Shown in pieces: positions 24,755 through 36,369 of a DNA stretch of 64,000 bases. The translations under genes and the position numbers were made by a program. Numbering within the stretch: position 1 is the first letter of the stretch; each line of letters opens with the position of its first letter. The notes under the pieces are model-generated. The model saw only the letters and a list, made by a program, of their open reading frames with translations, ran no database searches and was not told the DNA's origin. This DNA is from Umbilicaria muhlenbergii (Eukaryota > Ascomycota > Lecanoromycetes > Umbilicariales > Umbilicariaceae), in NCBI GenBank assembly GCA_000611775.1, contig KK106981.1, forward strand, positions 9,037,431-9,101,430. Direction: 5' to 3'.

Positions 24755-25691
24755 TCACCTCAAATAATAAATCACGACCCAACAAAACCCAAAAAAAAGT
24801 ACACACCCCGCCCAAAAAACCCACCGATCCTGCTTCGCCCTCCTCTCCACCATCCGGATCGTCTCCCCCGACACCCCCAGCGTATTCGCCACACTATACA
24901 GCTTCCGCTGCGTCCCCTTCAGGATCTCCCTCTGCTGCCCCAAGTCCCCGAGTACGGCGCGGCCGCGCTCGAGGTATTCGTCGAGCTGGGCGTTGGTTTG
25001 CGACATGAAGCTTTGTTCGCGGAGGGCGTGGGTTTCGCGGGTGGAGTCGAGGGGGGAGGCGCCGAAGGAGAGGGAGGAGCCGGGGGGGTTGGAGGAGGGG
25101 GCGAATGGGGAGGTGGACGGGAGGGAGGAGTAGGTGTAGGGGTTTTCGGGGGTGGAGGCGTGGTGGGGGCGGCGGCCGAGGAGTTCGGTGCGGTTTTGGG
25201 ATGTTTGCTGCGGGAAGGGGTTAGCGGGGTTATAGGGCTGGGAGGTGGGGTTCTGGGGATGGCGCGAGAAGGGGGGGGAAAGCATGAGGGGGTAGCGTAC
25301 GCTTTCTTCTCGGTCTCTTTTCAGGCGGTCGAAGGATTGGCGGTAGTCGAGGAGGTCGGCGCGAAAGGACTTGATTCGTTCGTGGGCTTTTTCTTGCTTG
25401 CTGGGGATGAGTTCCCGTTTGGCCATTTCGGAGTAGTCATCAATTGTTCGGGAGAGGGAGGTCAGGGAGGCTGCGATTTGACCTATGGTACTGTTGTGTG
25501 AGTGGGTGGTTTTGGGGGAGTTCGTGGGGGAGATTGACCTTGTAGGGCGGACGAGGAGGTCGCGGGGGCGTCGGCGAAGGCATCAAGGTCTCGTCGTACG
25601 GATGATGACTGTTTCAGGGCGGAGTTGAAGAGGGAGTTCTGCTCGCTCAGTTAATTGAAGACAGAGGGCTGGGGCTGGGCTAACCAACCAT
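24755..25691 (-). CDS. BOS1: Golgi Qb-SNARE Bos1-like protein
   Basis: Exons 25691-25689 (the ATG alone), 25638-25539, 25482-25301 and 25207-24755 join to 245 residues: M-NSLFNSALKQSSSVRRDLDA and so on. Bos1 acts in ER-to-Golgi vesicle fusion with Sed5, Bet1 and Sec22. Visible are the N-terminal regulatory helices (DYSEMAKRELIPSKQEKA, FRADLLDYRQSF), the LLGRRPHHASTPENPY linker common to fungal Bos1 proteins, the SNARE helix (REQSFMSQTNAQLDEYLERG to RKLYSVANTLGVSGETIRM) and a C-terminal membrane anchor (WVFWAGCVLFFGFCWVVIYY). The third intron (25300-25208, 93 bp) has no in-frame stop, so retention would insert 31 residues; splicing gives the expected join. The 3-nt coding first exon is notable. 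Confidence 0.9.
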
Positions 25692-27006
25692 GGCAGGTGA
25701 TGAGGTGCCGACCGGCGTATTTACAATCGAGTGGCTACAAGGAGCTAGGGCCTGGCAACTGCACAGGAAATCTCTCTAACTGCTAGGGAATTTGTGTGGC
25801 AAAGGTGTGAGGGGTTGAGGGCCCACCTTCACCATCATTCGCTTCCAGTCGCCAGTGCTCGATTGCCATACGTTGTACGTGGCTCGAGCCAAAGTAAGAG
25901 GGACGCCAAGACAGATCGGCAGCTTCGGTCTCCTTCGGTGCATCGCATGACGCTTCCACCGTCTTGGACCCTGGATGCGGGCGAAGTGGAGCAGATCGAA
26001 TCATTTCTGGCTCCATCTTCTCCAGCTTCTCCATCTTTTCCACCGTCTTCATCGCCATGGCGCATCCCGGAGAAAGAGAAAGCGCGCCAACGTCCTTCGT
26101 ATCGGAGAATAGGACCCCACCATTTTCAAGGTCGTGCTGCAGGCCGAATGCTTAATGATCCCTCTTCCAAGTTCCTCTCGGCTCGGGTCCCTGTCCGGGT
26201 CCCTGTCCGGGGGAAAACAGGTGTCAATGGGCACGGGCGCGGGGCGCAGCAAGAAAACCGGCCGAGCAGCTTGCGGAAGCTTTCCAGCTGCTGTCTTGGT
26301 GCTGTCCAGTTCCTGGAATTCCAAGGTCAGGTATTAATGGAAGAGTGCGAAGGTAGTCGGGATAGTCAGGCCTTGCATTCAGGCCGCAGCTCTCCTAGGC
26401 CAAACGCGTTCATCTCGCACCCAAGCGAGGCGGAAATCTGCCTCTGCCTTGATCCCCTTCAATGAGAATGACGGAGCTCGAATGCCTTTCTCTGCATTTC
26501 TTTGCATCTCTCCTGCCTCGCCTCACTCCCACTCCTTTCATCTTTCGTCTTTCGTTGACATCATCACACATCATCCTCGTTGTTCTCCACCCACCCCCAC
26601 GCCATTGGTTCTCGGAGGTTACACTGCCGCCGTTGTACATTATTCCGCCGAACAAAGGCGTCCGGCTTGAATTCACATGTTATTGACCCGCGGGCTACAC
26701 AGCGTCTGTTACATTTGCGACCCTCCATTGCGGAATCCTGGTGCTTTATACAAGCTCACCTATTGAAGCGCTATTTCTGTCCGTGTTGGCCACATGTTGT
26801 GCTTACCGGTCCCTTGTAATCACCAACAGCGGTACCCTTGCGCATACGGCGCAGTTGCCAGGAACGAATCCGCGTCGCACTTCACAGTCAGCACATCTTC
26901 ATCAATGCAACGATAGCATTCACCTCCATCCAGGCTCCAAGGACTACCTCCAAACCGCTTCTTCTCATTAACATCCTCGTCCTCGATCACCCAAATACTC
27001 TCCACC
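25692..27006. other. divergent promoter region
   Basis: About 1.3 kb between BOS1 (minus) and a small membrane-protein gene (plus). Contains a 12-bp direct repeat at about 26188-26212 (gggtccctgtcc twice). Long GC-driven open frames here (for example 25794-26465) have no domain and no codon pattern that would support a gene. Confidence 0.5.
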
Positions 27007-27528
27007 ATGCACTCCTCTCTAACCACCACCTATCTCATCCCGGCCATCCTCCTCAACCCCGTCCTGTTCCTCCACAGCCTCAATACCATCCTCTCGCGCA
27101 TATTACCTCCGATCGTTGCCCAAACGACAATACAGCCAGCACCGTACTCTCGCCTCGGCCCCTCAGCCAACTATCCTCACCTCGACATCCACGCCAGCGA
27201 TAATCTGTGCTGGAGCTATACAGCCTTGATGGTATGTGCGCAACTGGTGGCCTTTGGACAGGTCAGCCAGAGTAGAGCGGAGGGAAAGGAGAGGAGGGAG
27301 CGGAAAGAGCAGACGAGACTGGCAGCTATGAATGGGAATGGGAACGGCAATGGGAAGCTGGTGAATGGGAATGGGCACATGAACGGGCATGGGAAAGAAG
27401 TCGCGAATAGAACGGCGAATGGTGCACCGCACCGGGATTTTTGGGACGACGGGGACGAGTCCGAGTCCGAGTCGTCTGGGCTGACACGGACGGAGTCGGA
27501 GACGACCGAGGAAGAGATGGTGTTCTGA
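27007..27528 (+). CDS. small membrane-anchored hypothetical protein with Asn/Gly run
   Basis: Single exon, 173 residues, from ATG 27007. The N-terminus (TTYLIPAILLNPVLFLHSLN) is hydrophobic and may be a signal anchor. A second mildly hydrophobic stretch (ALMVCAQLVAFGQVSQ) lies near residue 75. The middle is a charged helix (EGKERRERKEQTRLAAM) followed by a Asn-Gly-Lys-His repeat (NGNGNGNGKLVNGNGHMNGH) and an acidic Ser/Glu tail ending EEEMVF. I do not recognise it. The ordered layout (hydrophobic start, spacer, acidic tail) and the C-rich leader before the ATG support a real gene. Confidence 0.6.
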   Translation: MHSSLTTTYLIPAILLNPVLFLHSLNTILSRILPPIVAQTTIQPAPYSRLGPSANYPHLDIHASDNLCWSYTALMVCAQLVAFGQVSQSRAEGKERRERKEQTRLAAMNGNGNGNGKLVNGNGHMNGHGKEVANRTANGAPHRDFWDDGDESESESSGLTRTESETTEEEMVF

Positions 27529-28196
27529 TCCCTGCCTCCCATGTGCGCGCCCGTCAGCGTTGTTGTTCAACAGCACATGGTCGTTCCCTCATTTTTGGTA
27601 TTTCGAGGTCTAGGCTACGGAACGTTGTTTGCGTACCGGCGCTCGGTGTTGTGTTTACCCGCATGTGGTTTTCTTCCTGGTTAGGCATTGATAGGATACC
27701 CTCCTTTTTGAGTGACTTTCAAGCATTCGTTTTACTGCGAGTACATATAGCATTAAATGGCGTCATCGAGTCGTGATTGGCTTCGAGTTGGCGATAGGAC
27801 TGCAGAGAGCAAATCATACCCACCTCGAGGCTCTACACTCGCAATCTGCAAGTGTATCTAGTAGCTACCATTTGCAGAAACCAATCCTCACCGCGGTCGC
27901 ATCTATTTGAATAGGAATCAACCAGTAAATAATACGTCAGCTGATGGTAGTCATACTCGTACAATCATTACAAAGCAAGCACTGGGGCGAAAAGGAGACT
28001 ACCTTGAGGGACGCGTGAGATGGACGAGTAATCCGAGGATTTTCGAGATGCCTCGGCATCTTTCATATTACCGAGACATCTCCGCTGAAATCACCGGCGG
28101 CATCTTCCCCACATTAATCTTCGACAACAAGATCACTGTTCTTCCTCCCAACTACTCTTCATCTGATCATTACACCTTCATATTCCTTCAGCAATC
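27529..28196. other. intergenic between tandem genes
   Basis: About 670 bases upstream of the thiolase gene. The last 100 bases before the ATG are C/T-rich with TTCATATT and CAGCAATC, like a leader. No other feature is seen. Confidence 0.5.
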
Positions 28197-29634
28197 ATGG
28201 CGACCGAAAGGCTCAACACAATCTTAAACCATTTGACGCCAGCCAAAAGTGGCTTGTCTGCAATGTAAGCTCTTCGAACCTCACATCCGTTGGTCCTTGA
28301 ACCAGCTAATCGTCGAATCTTGCCAACAGCACCCAGAAGAACCCTGATGATGTAGTTATAACTCTCGCCATACGAACACCGCTCTGCAAGGGCTTCAAAG
28401 GGGGCTTCAAAGACACACCACTCGACTACCTTATTTACTCGCTGCTGCAGAAGGTCATCCACAAGTCGCGGATTGACCCGCAGATGGTTGAGGACATTTG
28501 CCTAGGAAATGTCAGTATAAACAAGTAGACCGTGATGGAGTCACTCTGCTAAACTTATATAGGTCAACAGTGGAAAGTCAGCTTACATTGTCCGTGCCGC
28601 CGCCCTGGCCGCCGGTTTCCCAAATACAACCGCTGCTTCTTCGGTAAACCGCTTCTGCTCATCGGGTCTCAAAGCTGTACAAGATATCGCCAACCAGATC
28701 AGCACGGGCAGTATCGAAATCGGTCTTGCCGTTGGTGCCGAATCTATGTCAGAAGGTGGCGACCGTCTGACCAAGCCATTCCATGATGAGATTTTGAAGT
28801 GCGAGGAGGCGAGAGACTGCATGCAGCCAATGGGGCAGACATCTGAGAATGTTGGCAATGATTTCAACATCTCCAGGGAAAGTCAAGACAGATACGCTGC
28901 GGAATCATACCAGCGGGCCGAGAGGGCACAGAAAGCTGGATGGTTTGATGATGAAATAGTTCCGATCACCACCACCATCAAGGACCCAAAGACTGGAGAA
29001 GAGAAGACCGTCACACTGACAAAAGACGAAGGTCCTAGATGGGGAACTACATATGAAAGCCTGAGCAAGATCCGCCCAGCCTTCCCCGACTTCGGCGACA
29101 AGAGCACCGGAGGGAACTCTAGTCAGGTCACCGACGGAGGTCAGTCGACTCTTAGTTCCCATAGCTATGTCGTATCCTAAAAGCTAACACTATGATTCTA
29201 CAGCTGCGGCCATTCTTCTAATGAAACGCAGCAAAGCCATCGAACTTAACCAACCCATCCTCGCCAAATTCTGCGGTGCTACTGTCGCAGGTCTTGCGCC
29301 ACGCATAATGGGTATTGGTCCGTCGATCGTGATTCCCAAGCTGATGTCAAAGTTCAACCTCAACCTGCAAACCGACATCGATGTCATTGAGCTCAACGAA
29401 GCGTTTGCCTCGATGGCCGTATATTGTCTGAATGTTTTAAACATCGATCACGCCAAGATGAACATCAGAGGTGGTGCAGTGGCGCTGGGGCATCCTTTGG
29501 GTGCCACAGGGGCGCGTCAAATCTGCACAGGATTGAGCGAATGTAGGAGGCAAAAGAAGAAGATTCTTTTGACCAGCATGTGTATCGGGACTGGTCAGGG
29601 AATGGCTGGCCTGTTTGTGAACGAGCAGGTTTAG
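28197..29634 (+). CDS. POT1: peroxisomal 3-ketoacyl-CoA thiolase
   Basis: Four exons (28197-28264, 28330-28510, 28563-29139, 29204-29634) give 418 residues. The enzyme cleaves 3-ketoacyl-CoA with CoA in the last step of peroxisomal beta-oxidation. Residues 5-13 read RLNTILNHL, a match to the PTS2 signal R-L-x5-H-L. The acyl-enzyme Cys is in SSVNRFCSSGLKAVQ, the acetyl-CoA acetyltransferase strand in GAESMSEGG, the conserved ELNEAFASM follows, then GGAVALGHPLGATGARQ with the His, and the second catalytic Cys in LLTSMCIGTGQG. Length and domain order match the yeast Pot1/Fox3 family. It is intact. Confidence 0.95.
28209..28235 (+). other. PTS2 peroxisomal targeting signal coding region
   Basis: Codes for RLNTILNHL at residues 5-13 of the thiolase. 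This fits the R-(L/V/I)-x5-(H/Q)-(L/A) consensus recognised by the Pex7 import receptor. Confidence 0.85.
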
Positions 29635-30042
29635 GTGACGGAGAGTGGGTGTTGGGAACATTACAGTAGAGCAGCTTCTACTCTATGTGAATTGTCACTA
29701 TAAAACGGTTTAGCTACTTGCGCTGGTTCTCTCTTTTCAAAGTGTAACGAATTCCGAACATAAATCTAGGCTAATCTGAAGTGCGCCATCTCTTAGGATG
29801 AAAAGTCCATATCTCCGGTCATCGCGCTGATATGCAATCTTGAAGAATTGAATCTCTTGCTCGGTGAAATGCGCTCTCGAATGTCCTGTTGCTGACATTG
29901 CATTGCCCTAGCCAAAGACTAAGCGACTATACCTTCCAATGAGCAGAACCTCCGACCTTCACACCTTCCACTTGTATGACTCCCGCCGATCGTTGAAAAA
30001 ACATCCATATAAAACATACGTTACTCGCCAGCATTACGTGCA
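29635..30042. other. intergenic between tandem genes
   Basis: About 400 bases between thiolase and the aspartic-protease-like gene. Nothing else can be named. Confidence 0.5.
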
Positions 30043-31903
30043 ATGCACTTCCTCTCGTTTCTCATCCTCACCACCTCCCTTCTCGTTCCCTCCAAGTCCC
30101 TCGCTTCACCAACTCATAACCATGCGGAAATCCTACGCTCCTTCGATGATGCACCTGTTTTGCATTTCACACTGGCCCGTCGTGGTGGTGCCTTTCCCAC
30201 TGACGCCGTGGCAAACCTGACGTTTTTGAAAGAAGAGTTGGAAAAGACCGAGGGTAGGTATAATCTGACGAGGAGAGAGGTTCGTGGCAATAAATTGGTC
30301 AGAAGTGCAAGAGAGAAAGCCGTTGGTGGGAAGGACGAGGGAGATCTTATGGGAAGTGTGGGCTTAGATGGAAGATGGTAAGATCAAGAAGAAGCTCCTG
30401 AGGTGTGGGATAAACCCGTTGTACTTGCTGGGCTGACAAATGGTGTCGGTGTAGGTATGCAAAGGTTGAGATCGGCACGCCACCTCAAGAGCTAGAGATG
30501 GACTTGGACATGCTGGTGTCCGACTTTTATGTTCTTACCACCTCGAGCCGGAGGGGAAGCCGATACGATGATTTGTTTTCGCACTCCAGCGGTAAGAAAC
30601 AAGAGTTCCCAATTACCACAGACATGCTTTAACTGATATTATCCAATAGTCAAATCAAACGCCCACCCTTACCCGAATTGTGGCCTACCAACCGACGAGT
30701 TCCACCTTCCTACTATCAATGTTACCGTTCCCCTCGCATTCGCACACTGTCAGCCTTCGAAGTCCTCCATCAACACTCTCCTCGCCTCTGGTAGCATGCT
30801 AGGTCTCGCACCATCTGAACACCTCAGCCAAACAAGAACACCCATCATGTTCAAGCAGCTACTCGAAAGAAGTGTCATTGAGCGACCTATTTGGTCCCTC
30901 ATGCTTATCAACGGTCAAGAGGGCATACTGAGCGTGGGTGGCACAAGTGCTCCGGCAGTACAGTTGGTTGAAAAGCAGACAACCAACGAGCTAGACAACC
31001 TGGGTGCCTTGGAGCGAGGGGAGGCTCCAGCTGAGGTAGACATACCGATCTTAAAGCGCGGCCTACAAGCCTCCGAAATGGACATGGTCAAGGCTAGAGA
31101 AGTGGATTGGGAGAATGGCTGGAAATGGAGCAAGGTACAAGGGGCGGAAGGGTGGTGGCAGATTCTGATGCAGGGTGTGTGGGCAGATGGAAGCAAAGTG
31201 TTGAAGAATCAACCAGCGGTTATCGACGTAAGTCCGCTCCTCTCCCCTTGGACACATTCCTGGATCCAATACGCCAAACCCAACTTCGGTTCAGCGTTGG
31301 AAGCTTTCAATACCGTATAAACCTCCAGACAGAGTTTTATCACTAACGGAATCATCAGCTCAACACTCCCTTCATTCTCGCTCCGCCCAACGCCGCAAAA
31401 GCCTTCTACGCCTCTATCTCCGGCTCTCGCCCGCTCCCTGTGCCGCACTCAAACTTCTACATCTTCCCCTGCCTCAATCCGCCTGTGCTGCACTTCGAGT
31501 TTGGCGGATGGACTTTTCCAGCCATGCAAGGCGGCAAGGGCGCGGATTGGATGGGTATGCCGGGGGGGAAGTTCAGCTTAGGCAGGTTGAGGGAGGGAAG
31601 TGGTTATTGTGTAGGCGCCGTGGTAGAGACGTGGATGGGTCTTGGGGACGTTACACAGACGACGATTGCAGGCAAGGGGCGGAAGGGCGCCGGGGGAAAG
31701 GGAAATGGAGAGTTGGCGGGGAATGGGATGAGAGATGTTTGGGTTGTGGGGGAAGGCTTTTTCAGAGGAGTGGGTGGGGTATTTGACGTGAGTACTCTCC
31801 TTTCCTGAGTCCTTTTTTCATGCATTGATGTGGCTTCGTTCATGCTAACCGGTTGTGACACTACTAGTTCAAAGATCAGAAAGTTGGGTTCCGCACCTAT
31901 TGA
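30043..31903 (+). CDS. secreted pepsin-fold protein with altered catalytic motifs (pseudoprotease)
   Basis: Five exons (30043-30377, 30455-30591, 30650-31227, 31359-31787, 31868-31903) give 504 residues. A signal peptide is visible (MHFLSFLILTTSLLVPSKSL). The A1 aspartic protease fold is recognised by YAKVEIGTPPQELEMDLDML, the strand SDFYVLTTS, the SMLGLAPSE hairpin that normally follows the flap, EGILSVGG, and the C-terminal FKDQKVGFRTY. The catalytic DTG of the first lobe is replaced by DML, and the second lobe reads VIDLNTPFILAPP where a family member has DTG(T/S). The Asp of each pair is kept, but the Thr and Gly that shape the active site are not. Proteolysis is therefore doubtful. The 50-residue insert ELDNLGALERGEAPAEVDIP and the Gly/Lys-rich loop near the end are unusual. 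Confidence 0.75.
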
Positions 31904-33697
31904 TGAGGTCAACACATCTTACTACGGTCTAACGATGAGATGGTGTATACTTGCTGGTCGAGTGCTGCGGCAACCACATTATGCTATATCGCTGTCATTG
32001 CATTGGTCTAGCTAGCAGCAAGATACCGTAGCTCTTCACACACGTTCAGGACCGAGAACCGAGGACGCCCACAGACCTGGTGATGACAATTAAGGAGACA
32101 TCGTATTCGGAAATGAATGTATGATATTCAAGAAGCTCCGGCCGACTTTGCTCATGCAAGCTCGCTTTATGTCATCCGGCACTTCTTATACTCGTCTTCT
32201 TAGTCATAGTACTTCCTTTGTTGTCATTATCAACACCGCACTCGACCTCAAACAGCAACGCAACAGTACAATGCCTTTCTCCTCAGACGCCAACGCTGTC
32301 TGAACAGAGCTCATCTGAACAAAAAATGTCAGAACAGGTTATGCAACGTTCATCTGTTCCTTCATTTCCTGAGAGCAAGTTATCTGACAATGTTGTCAAA
32401 ATACTTCATCTGCCGAAGTGTTGTCGAGAGGGGAGGCCCGAGTTCTCGATCTAGTCTTCTCAGCATTGCCTTCGGCGCTTTGGTGAAAGGGATATTGATA
32501 CCTTTTGGTGATCAATGACCGAGAACGAAGCTGTAGGTATTCTATCGCAATACTTTAGCGCTAGTAGTACTGCCACCTCGACAGCGAGGCGCCGAGGTGG
32601 TGGGCAAGCCATTCTAGATTATGCACATCGAACAGCCTCTACAGCCGTATTTCTTAGTACTCGCAATTAACATCACATGTCATGATCTCCGCGAGAGGCC
32701 CCACGGAAAACCCCCACTACCCCCTCCCAATGGAAACATCGTGTCAGCAGATCTTGAGTCCGGGGGGTTCCTCAGGACCTATGACCTTTGACCTTCAGCC
32801 TGATGCAGAACTCTGTGGGCGTATTCTCAAGTGCTCCGTCGCGGGAGAAATTGCACTCTCAAGTGTAGTCAGACAGGTCCGAGCTCGTTCTCAGTTAATC
32901 GCCTCCGTATATCTCGGGGCCCGTCTTTTCTTTTATTGTAATACTGTATAGATGGTAGAACTAGTTGCATCTTACATCGACGTCAACTTAGATGTGGCTG
33001 CATGGCGCTGGTTCAATTTGGTTTAGCGGAAATGCTGAGGCGAGCTTCCCGAACTTCCCCAGAGAATCCTACCTTTACGCGTGTAAATCTCGTCTGAAGT
33101 GTGGGCGGATTCCAGAACTCTAGCCTCGTCTCATCTTCGGGGGCTCTTGGGCTGTTCGGAAACAAACCATCGATCATCAATCATCGATCATCGATTGATC
33201 GTCACTCGTTATCATTCGCAGTAAGTCTGCGGAGTCCATTCGCCGTTGATTATCTTGCCGATGTGCTGTCCTGCGGCCGGCGGACGTATTGAAAGGACTT
33301 GCAGGGCGCCTCATCCCTGCTCCATTTTCTCGAAGAGGGCGGACCCCTTTTGCAACAGCCGACACAACACCGTCAACTCCACCTTACTAACATCACCTGT
33401 GTACCACCAGCGGACTTTGAGACTTCCTGCCGTCCCCGCTGATATCGTCTTGGTACCGTGCAATCGCTTGTTGGATGAACAGTGCCACAGGTATGTAGTG
33501 CTCCTCAGCTGTTGACGCCGGTACTTCGGTTTGAGCGCATGCACCACTACAGCAGCAGCGACACAGTTGTCTTCCTTATCGTTGAATGTAACTGTCATCA
33601 CGATGTCCAATGCTAATATGGTGGCCACAACTCTCTAGGTGTTTGGTCCTCGCTCCCTGATTCCACCTTCTTTAAACGTTGACGGAACACCGCTAGA
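31904..33697. other. gene-poor stretch upstream of the septin gene
   Basis: About 1.8 kb with no supported gene; the short open frames end quickly in all directions. At 33170-33205 is a run of near-identical ATCGATCATC units forming a small inverted/direct repeat. The last 60 bases before the septin ATG are pyrimidine-rich. Confidence 0.5.
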
Positions 33698-35511
33698 ATG
33701 GGTAAGCAATCTTTCCTTGTCGGATCAGCTCATCCAGCTTCCCAAAACCCCATTGCGTACGCGTACGTAGCTCCTTATCTAGACACGTCTGCCCAAGGTG
33801 ATAGGAATGGCATCCACAAAGTCGTCAGAAACATACAAGGTGGTCAAAGTCGAATTTGCGCCAGGGCACAAGGGCCAAACGTTCAATGTCATTGATCACT
33901 CTCCCCGCCGCAATTCCTTGGATTACCCACTTTCACTGCCAGCGCTTAGGAAGATATCTAGAAGCCTCAGCATTGCTGACATTCCTTACTTGATAACAGC
34001 TACCAACGGACCTTTACCTGCTCCGCCCACAAGAGGCTCTCCCGTTCCACCTCAAGGCCCCGCCGTGCCCAACGGCAAACCGACCTCCCCATACGTTGAG
34101 CGAAGCAATCCAATGGGTCCTCAAGGACAAAGTGCTGCTCAGACGGTCAGCTCAAGGGACCCAAAGGCCGCGGCTCAGGCTGCAAGTGACATGAGGAACG
34201 TAGTTCGGAGAAAGTTGACAGGATATGTTGGATTCGCTAATTTGCCCAACCAATGGCACCGCAAGAGTGTTCGGAAGGGGTTCAACTTTAACGTTATGGT
34301 AGTTGGTAGGTCTTCCTGGCGAGATGATGATAGTTAGTCAAGAGTATACTGACGTTACCAGGCGAGTCTGGTCTTGGAAAATCCACCCTTGTCAATACAC
34401 TCTTCAATACCTCTTTATACCCACCGAAAGAGCGCAAGGGACCGAGTTTAGACATCATCCCAAAAACGGTCTCCATCCAGTCGATCAGCGCAGACATTGA
34501 AGAGAACGGCGTCCGTTTACGACTTACCGTTGTGGACACACCAGGCTTTGGCGATTTTGTCAACAACGACGATTCGTGGCGGCCCATTGTTGAGAATATC
34601 GAAGCACGCTTCGACGCTTATCTAGATGCGGAGAACAAAGTAAACCGGATGAACATTGTGGACAACCGTGTACATGCATGCGTTTACTTTATCCAACCCA
34701 CCGGCCACTCTCTCAAGCCTTTGGATATCGAAGTCATGCGCCGACTGCACACCAAGGTCAACCTCATTCCAGTCATCGCCAAGGCGGATACTCTGACGGA
34801 TGAGGAGATTATCAACTTCAAAGAGAGAGTAAGTACACCTAATATCTATACGATGATACGTGTTAACTGTTCTAGATTCTCACCGATATTCGCTATCACT
34901 CAATTCAGATATTTGAGGGGCCCCGCTACGAGTTGGATGATGAAGAGACAATCGCGGAGAACCAGGAGATCATGTCGAAGGTTCCTTTCGCAGTTGTTGG
35001 AGCAAACAGTGAAGTCACTAGCCCTGAAGGTCGGAAAGTCCGCGGCCGCCGCTACCCATGGGGTGTCATAGAAGTGGATAATGAAGATCATTGTGACTTT
35101 GTGAAACTACGACAGATGCTTATCCGCACGCACATGGAGGAGTTGAAAGAACACACGAACAACGCTCTGTACGAGAACTACCGTTCTGATAAGCTCACCC
35201 AGATGGGCGTTGCCCAGGATCCTAGCGTCTTCAAAGAGGTCAACCCAGCCGTCAAGCAGGAAGAGGAACGCACGCTCCATGAGCAGAAGCTGCAAAAGAT
35301 GGAGTCGGAAATGAAGATGGTGTTCCAGCAGAAAGTGGCGGAGAAGGAGAGCAAGTTGAAGCAAAGCGAGGAGGAGTTGTACGCCAGACACCGTGAGATG
35401 AAGGACCAGCTCGAGAGGCAACGAGCGGAGTTGGAAGAGAAGAAGTCCCGGGTGGAAAATGGACGGCCGCTGGAAGAGAAGACGAAGAAGAAGGGCTTCT
35501 CGCTCCGCTAA
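33698..35511 (+). CDS. aspB: septin (AspB/Cdc3 type)
   Basis: Model: 33698-33701, 33805-34305, 34362-34828, 34876-35511 (introns 103, 56 and 47 bp). Alternatively translation starts at ATG 33807. Septins are GTP-binding proteins that form filaments at the neck and septum. The N-terminal extension (about 170 residues, Pro-rich around [17 protein letters not shown]) is followed by [20 protein letters not shown], the polybasic lipid-binding region, then P-loop [44 protein letters not shown], and the septin-unique [14 protein letters not shown]-terminal coiled coil ([18 protein letters not shown] onward) fits the Cdc3/AspB subgroup. The N-terminal stretch 33870-34010 is open but ends in an acceptor-like CTGACATTCCTTACTTGATAACAG-like context, so the exact N-terminal exon layout is uncertain. 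Confidence 0.9.
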
Positions 35512-36369
35512 CCCCTCGGGTAGCATCAAAGGTCCCAAACAGCGAAGCAACATTTCTGACTCTGTTTTTTCCTCGAGATATACACCCGGATTTGCTGCGT
35601 GCTGGGGCGATCATTCTGTCCTTCACTTCTATTCGATATCCCCGACCTTCTGGTCGACTACTTGTGCTGTGCCCCACAGACTGGACGCTGCGGGAGTATT
35701 CAAGGTTGTAAGTGGTGACAGGAAGACGGATGATGCGGGCTTAGCGTAATGGTTCTCGTGTTGGCAGCGGCGAGTTCTCGGCAGTGATTCATCCATTGTA
35801 TTTTCTACCACCTTGACAAGCACCTCGACGGATTCTCTCATAGTACCTTATTGATGGGTTTGGCATTTGCTGGACGATGTGCGTTTGCAAGTTCGCACTT
35901 GACTCGAGCCACTCTCATGCCCTGAGTGCACGTTTAAACGTGGCTGAGACTCGTAGATCTGGTCCCCCAGTGTAGGACTCCCAAACACAGTTAGCGAAAT
36001 GAGAACAAAGCCCGGATAAGGCGGCAATGGCACCAGGCAGTCTTCACGGCGGTGTGAAAGCCCTAGAGTAACCCTGGCATGTGATTGAGTTTGCCCCATC
36101 CCTGGAAAACAGCGTTTGGGCAATGTGGCTGGTTCCTGCTGGAACGTCATCGCTTGCACTGGACACACGACTCCTTCCTCCTGAACAACAAACCTTGGAA
36201 CCCAGATATCTGCCACTGCCACTGCCACTCTTGCCCTGCTTCACTCTTCTCCTTCACACTTCTCGCCCGAAAGCACATCCTGTTAAAGCCCGAACTTCAA
36301 CACCTTCTTTGACTCACGCTCATTGTTATCGCGCACTCTCACAAACGCCATTCGACACTCGCTCTCGCC
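35512..36369. other. intergenic between tandem genes
   Basis: About 860 bases upstream of the POM33-like gene. A TGCCACTGCCACTGCCACTC triplet-type run lies at about 36210-36230. Open frames on the minus strand lack motifs. Confidence 0.5.

Noticed and set aside
24740-25501. 253-residue Gly-rich plus-strand frame
   Set aside because: Antisense of BOS1; Gly/Val runs arise from its Pro/Thr codons.
25794-26465. 223-residue open frame on the plus strand
   Set aside because: Composition typical of GC-rich non-coding DNA, no domain, many overlapping frames of similar length.
33170-33205. GATC-rich run ATCGATCATC-like, considered as origin or attachment site
   Set aside because: Very short, no partner elsewhere in the window; kept only as a remark.
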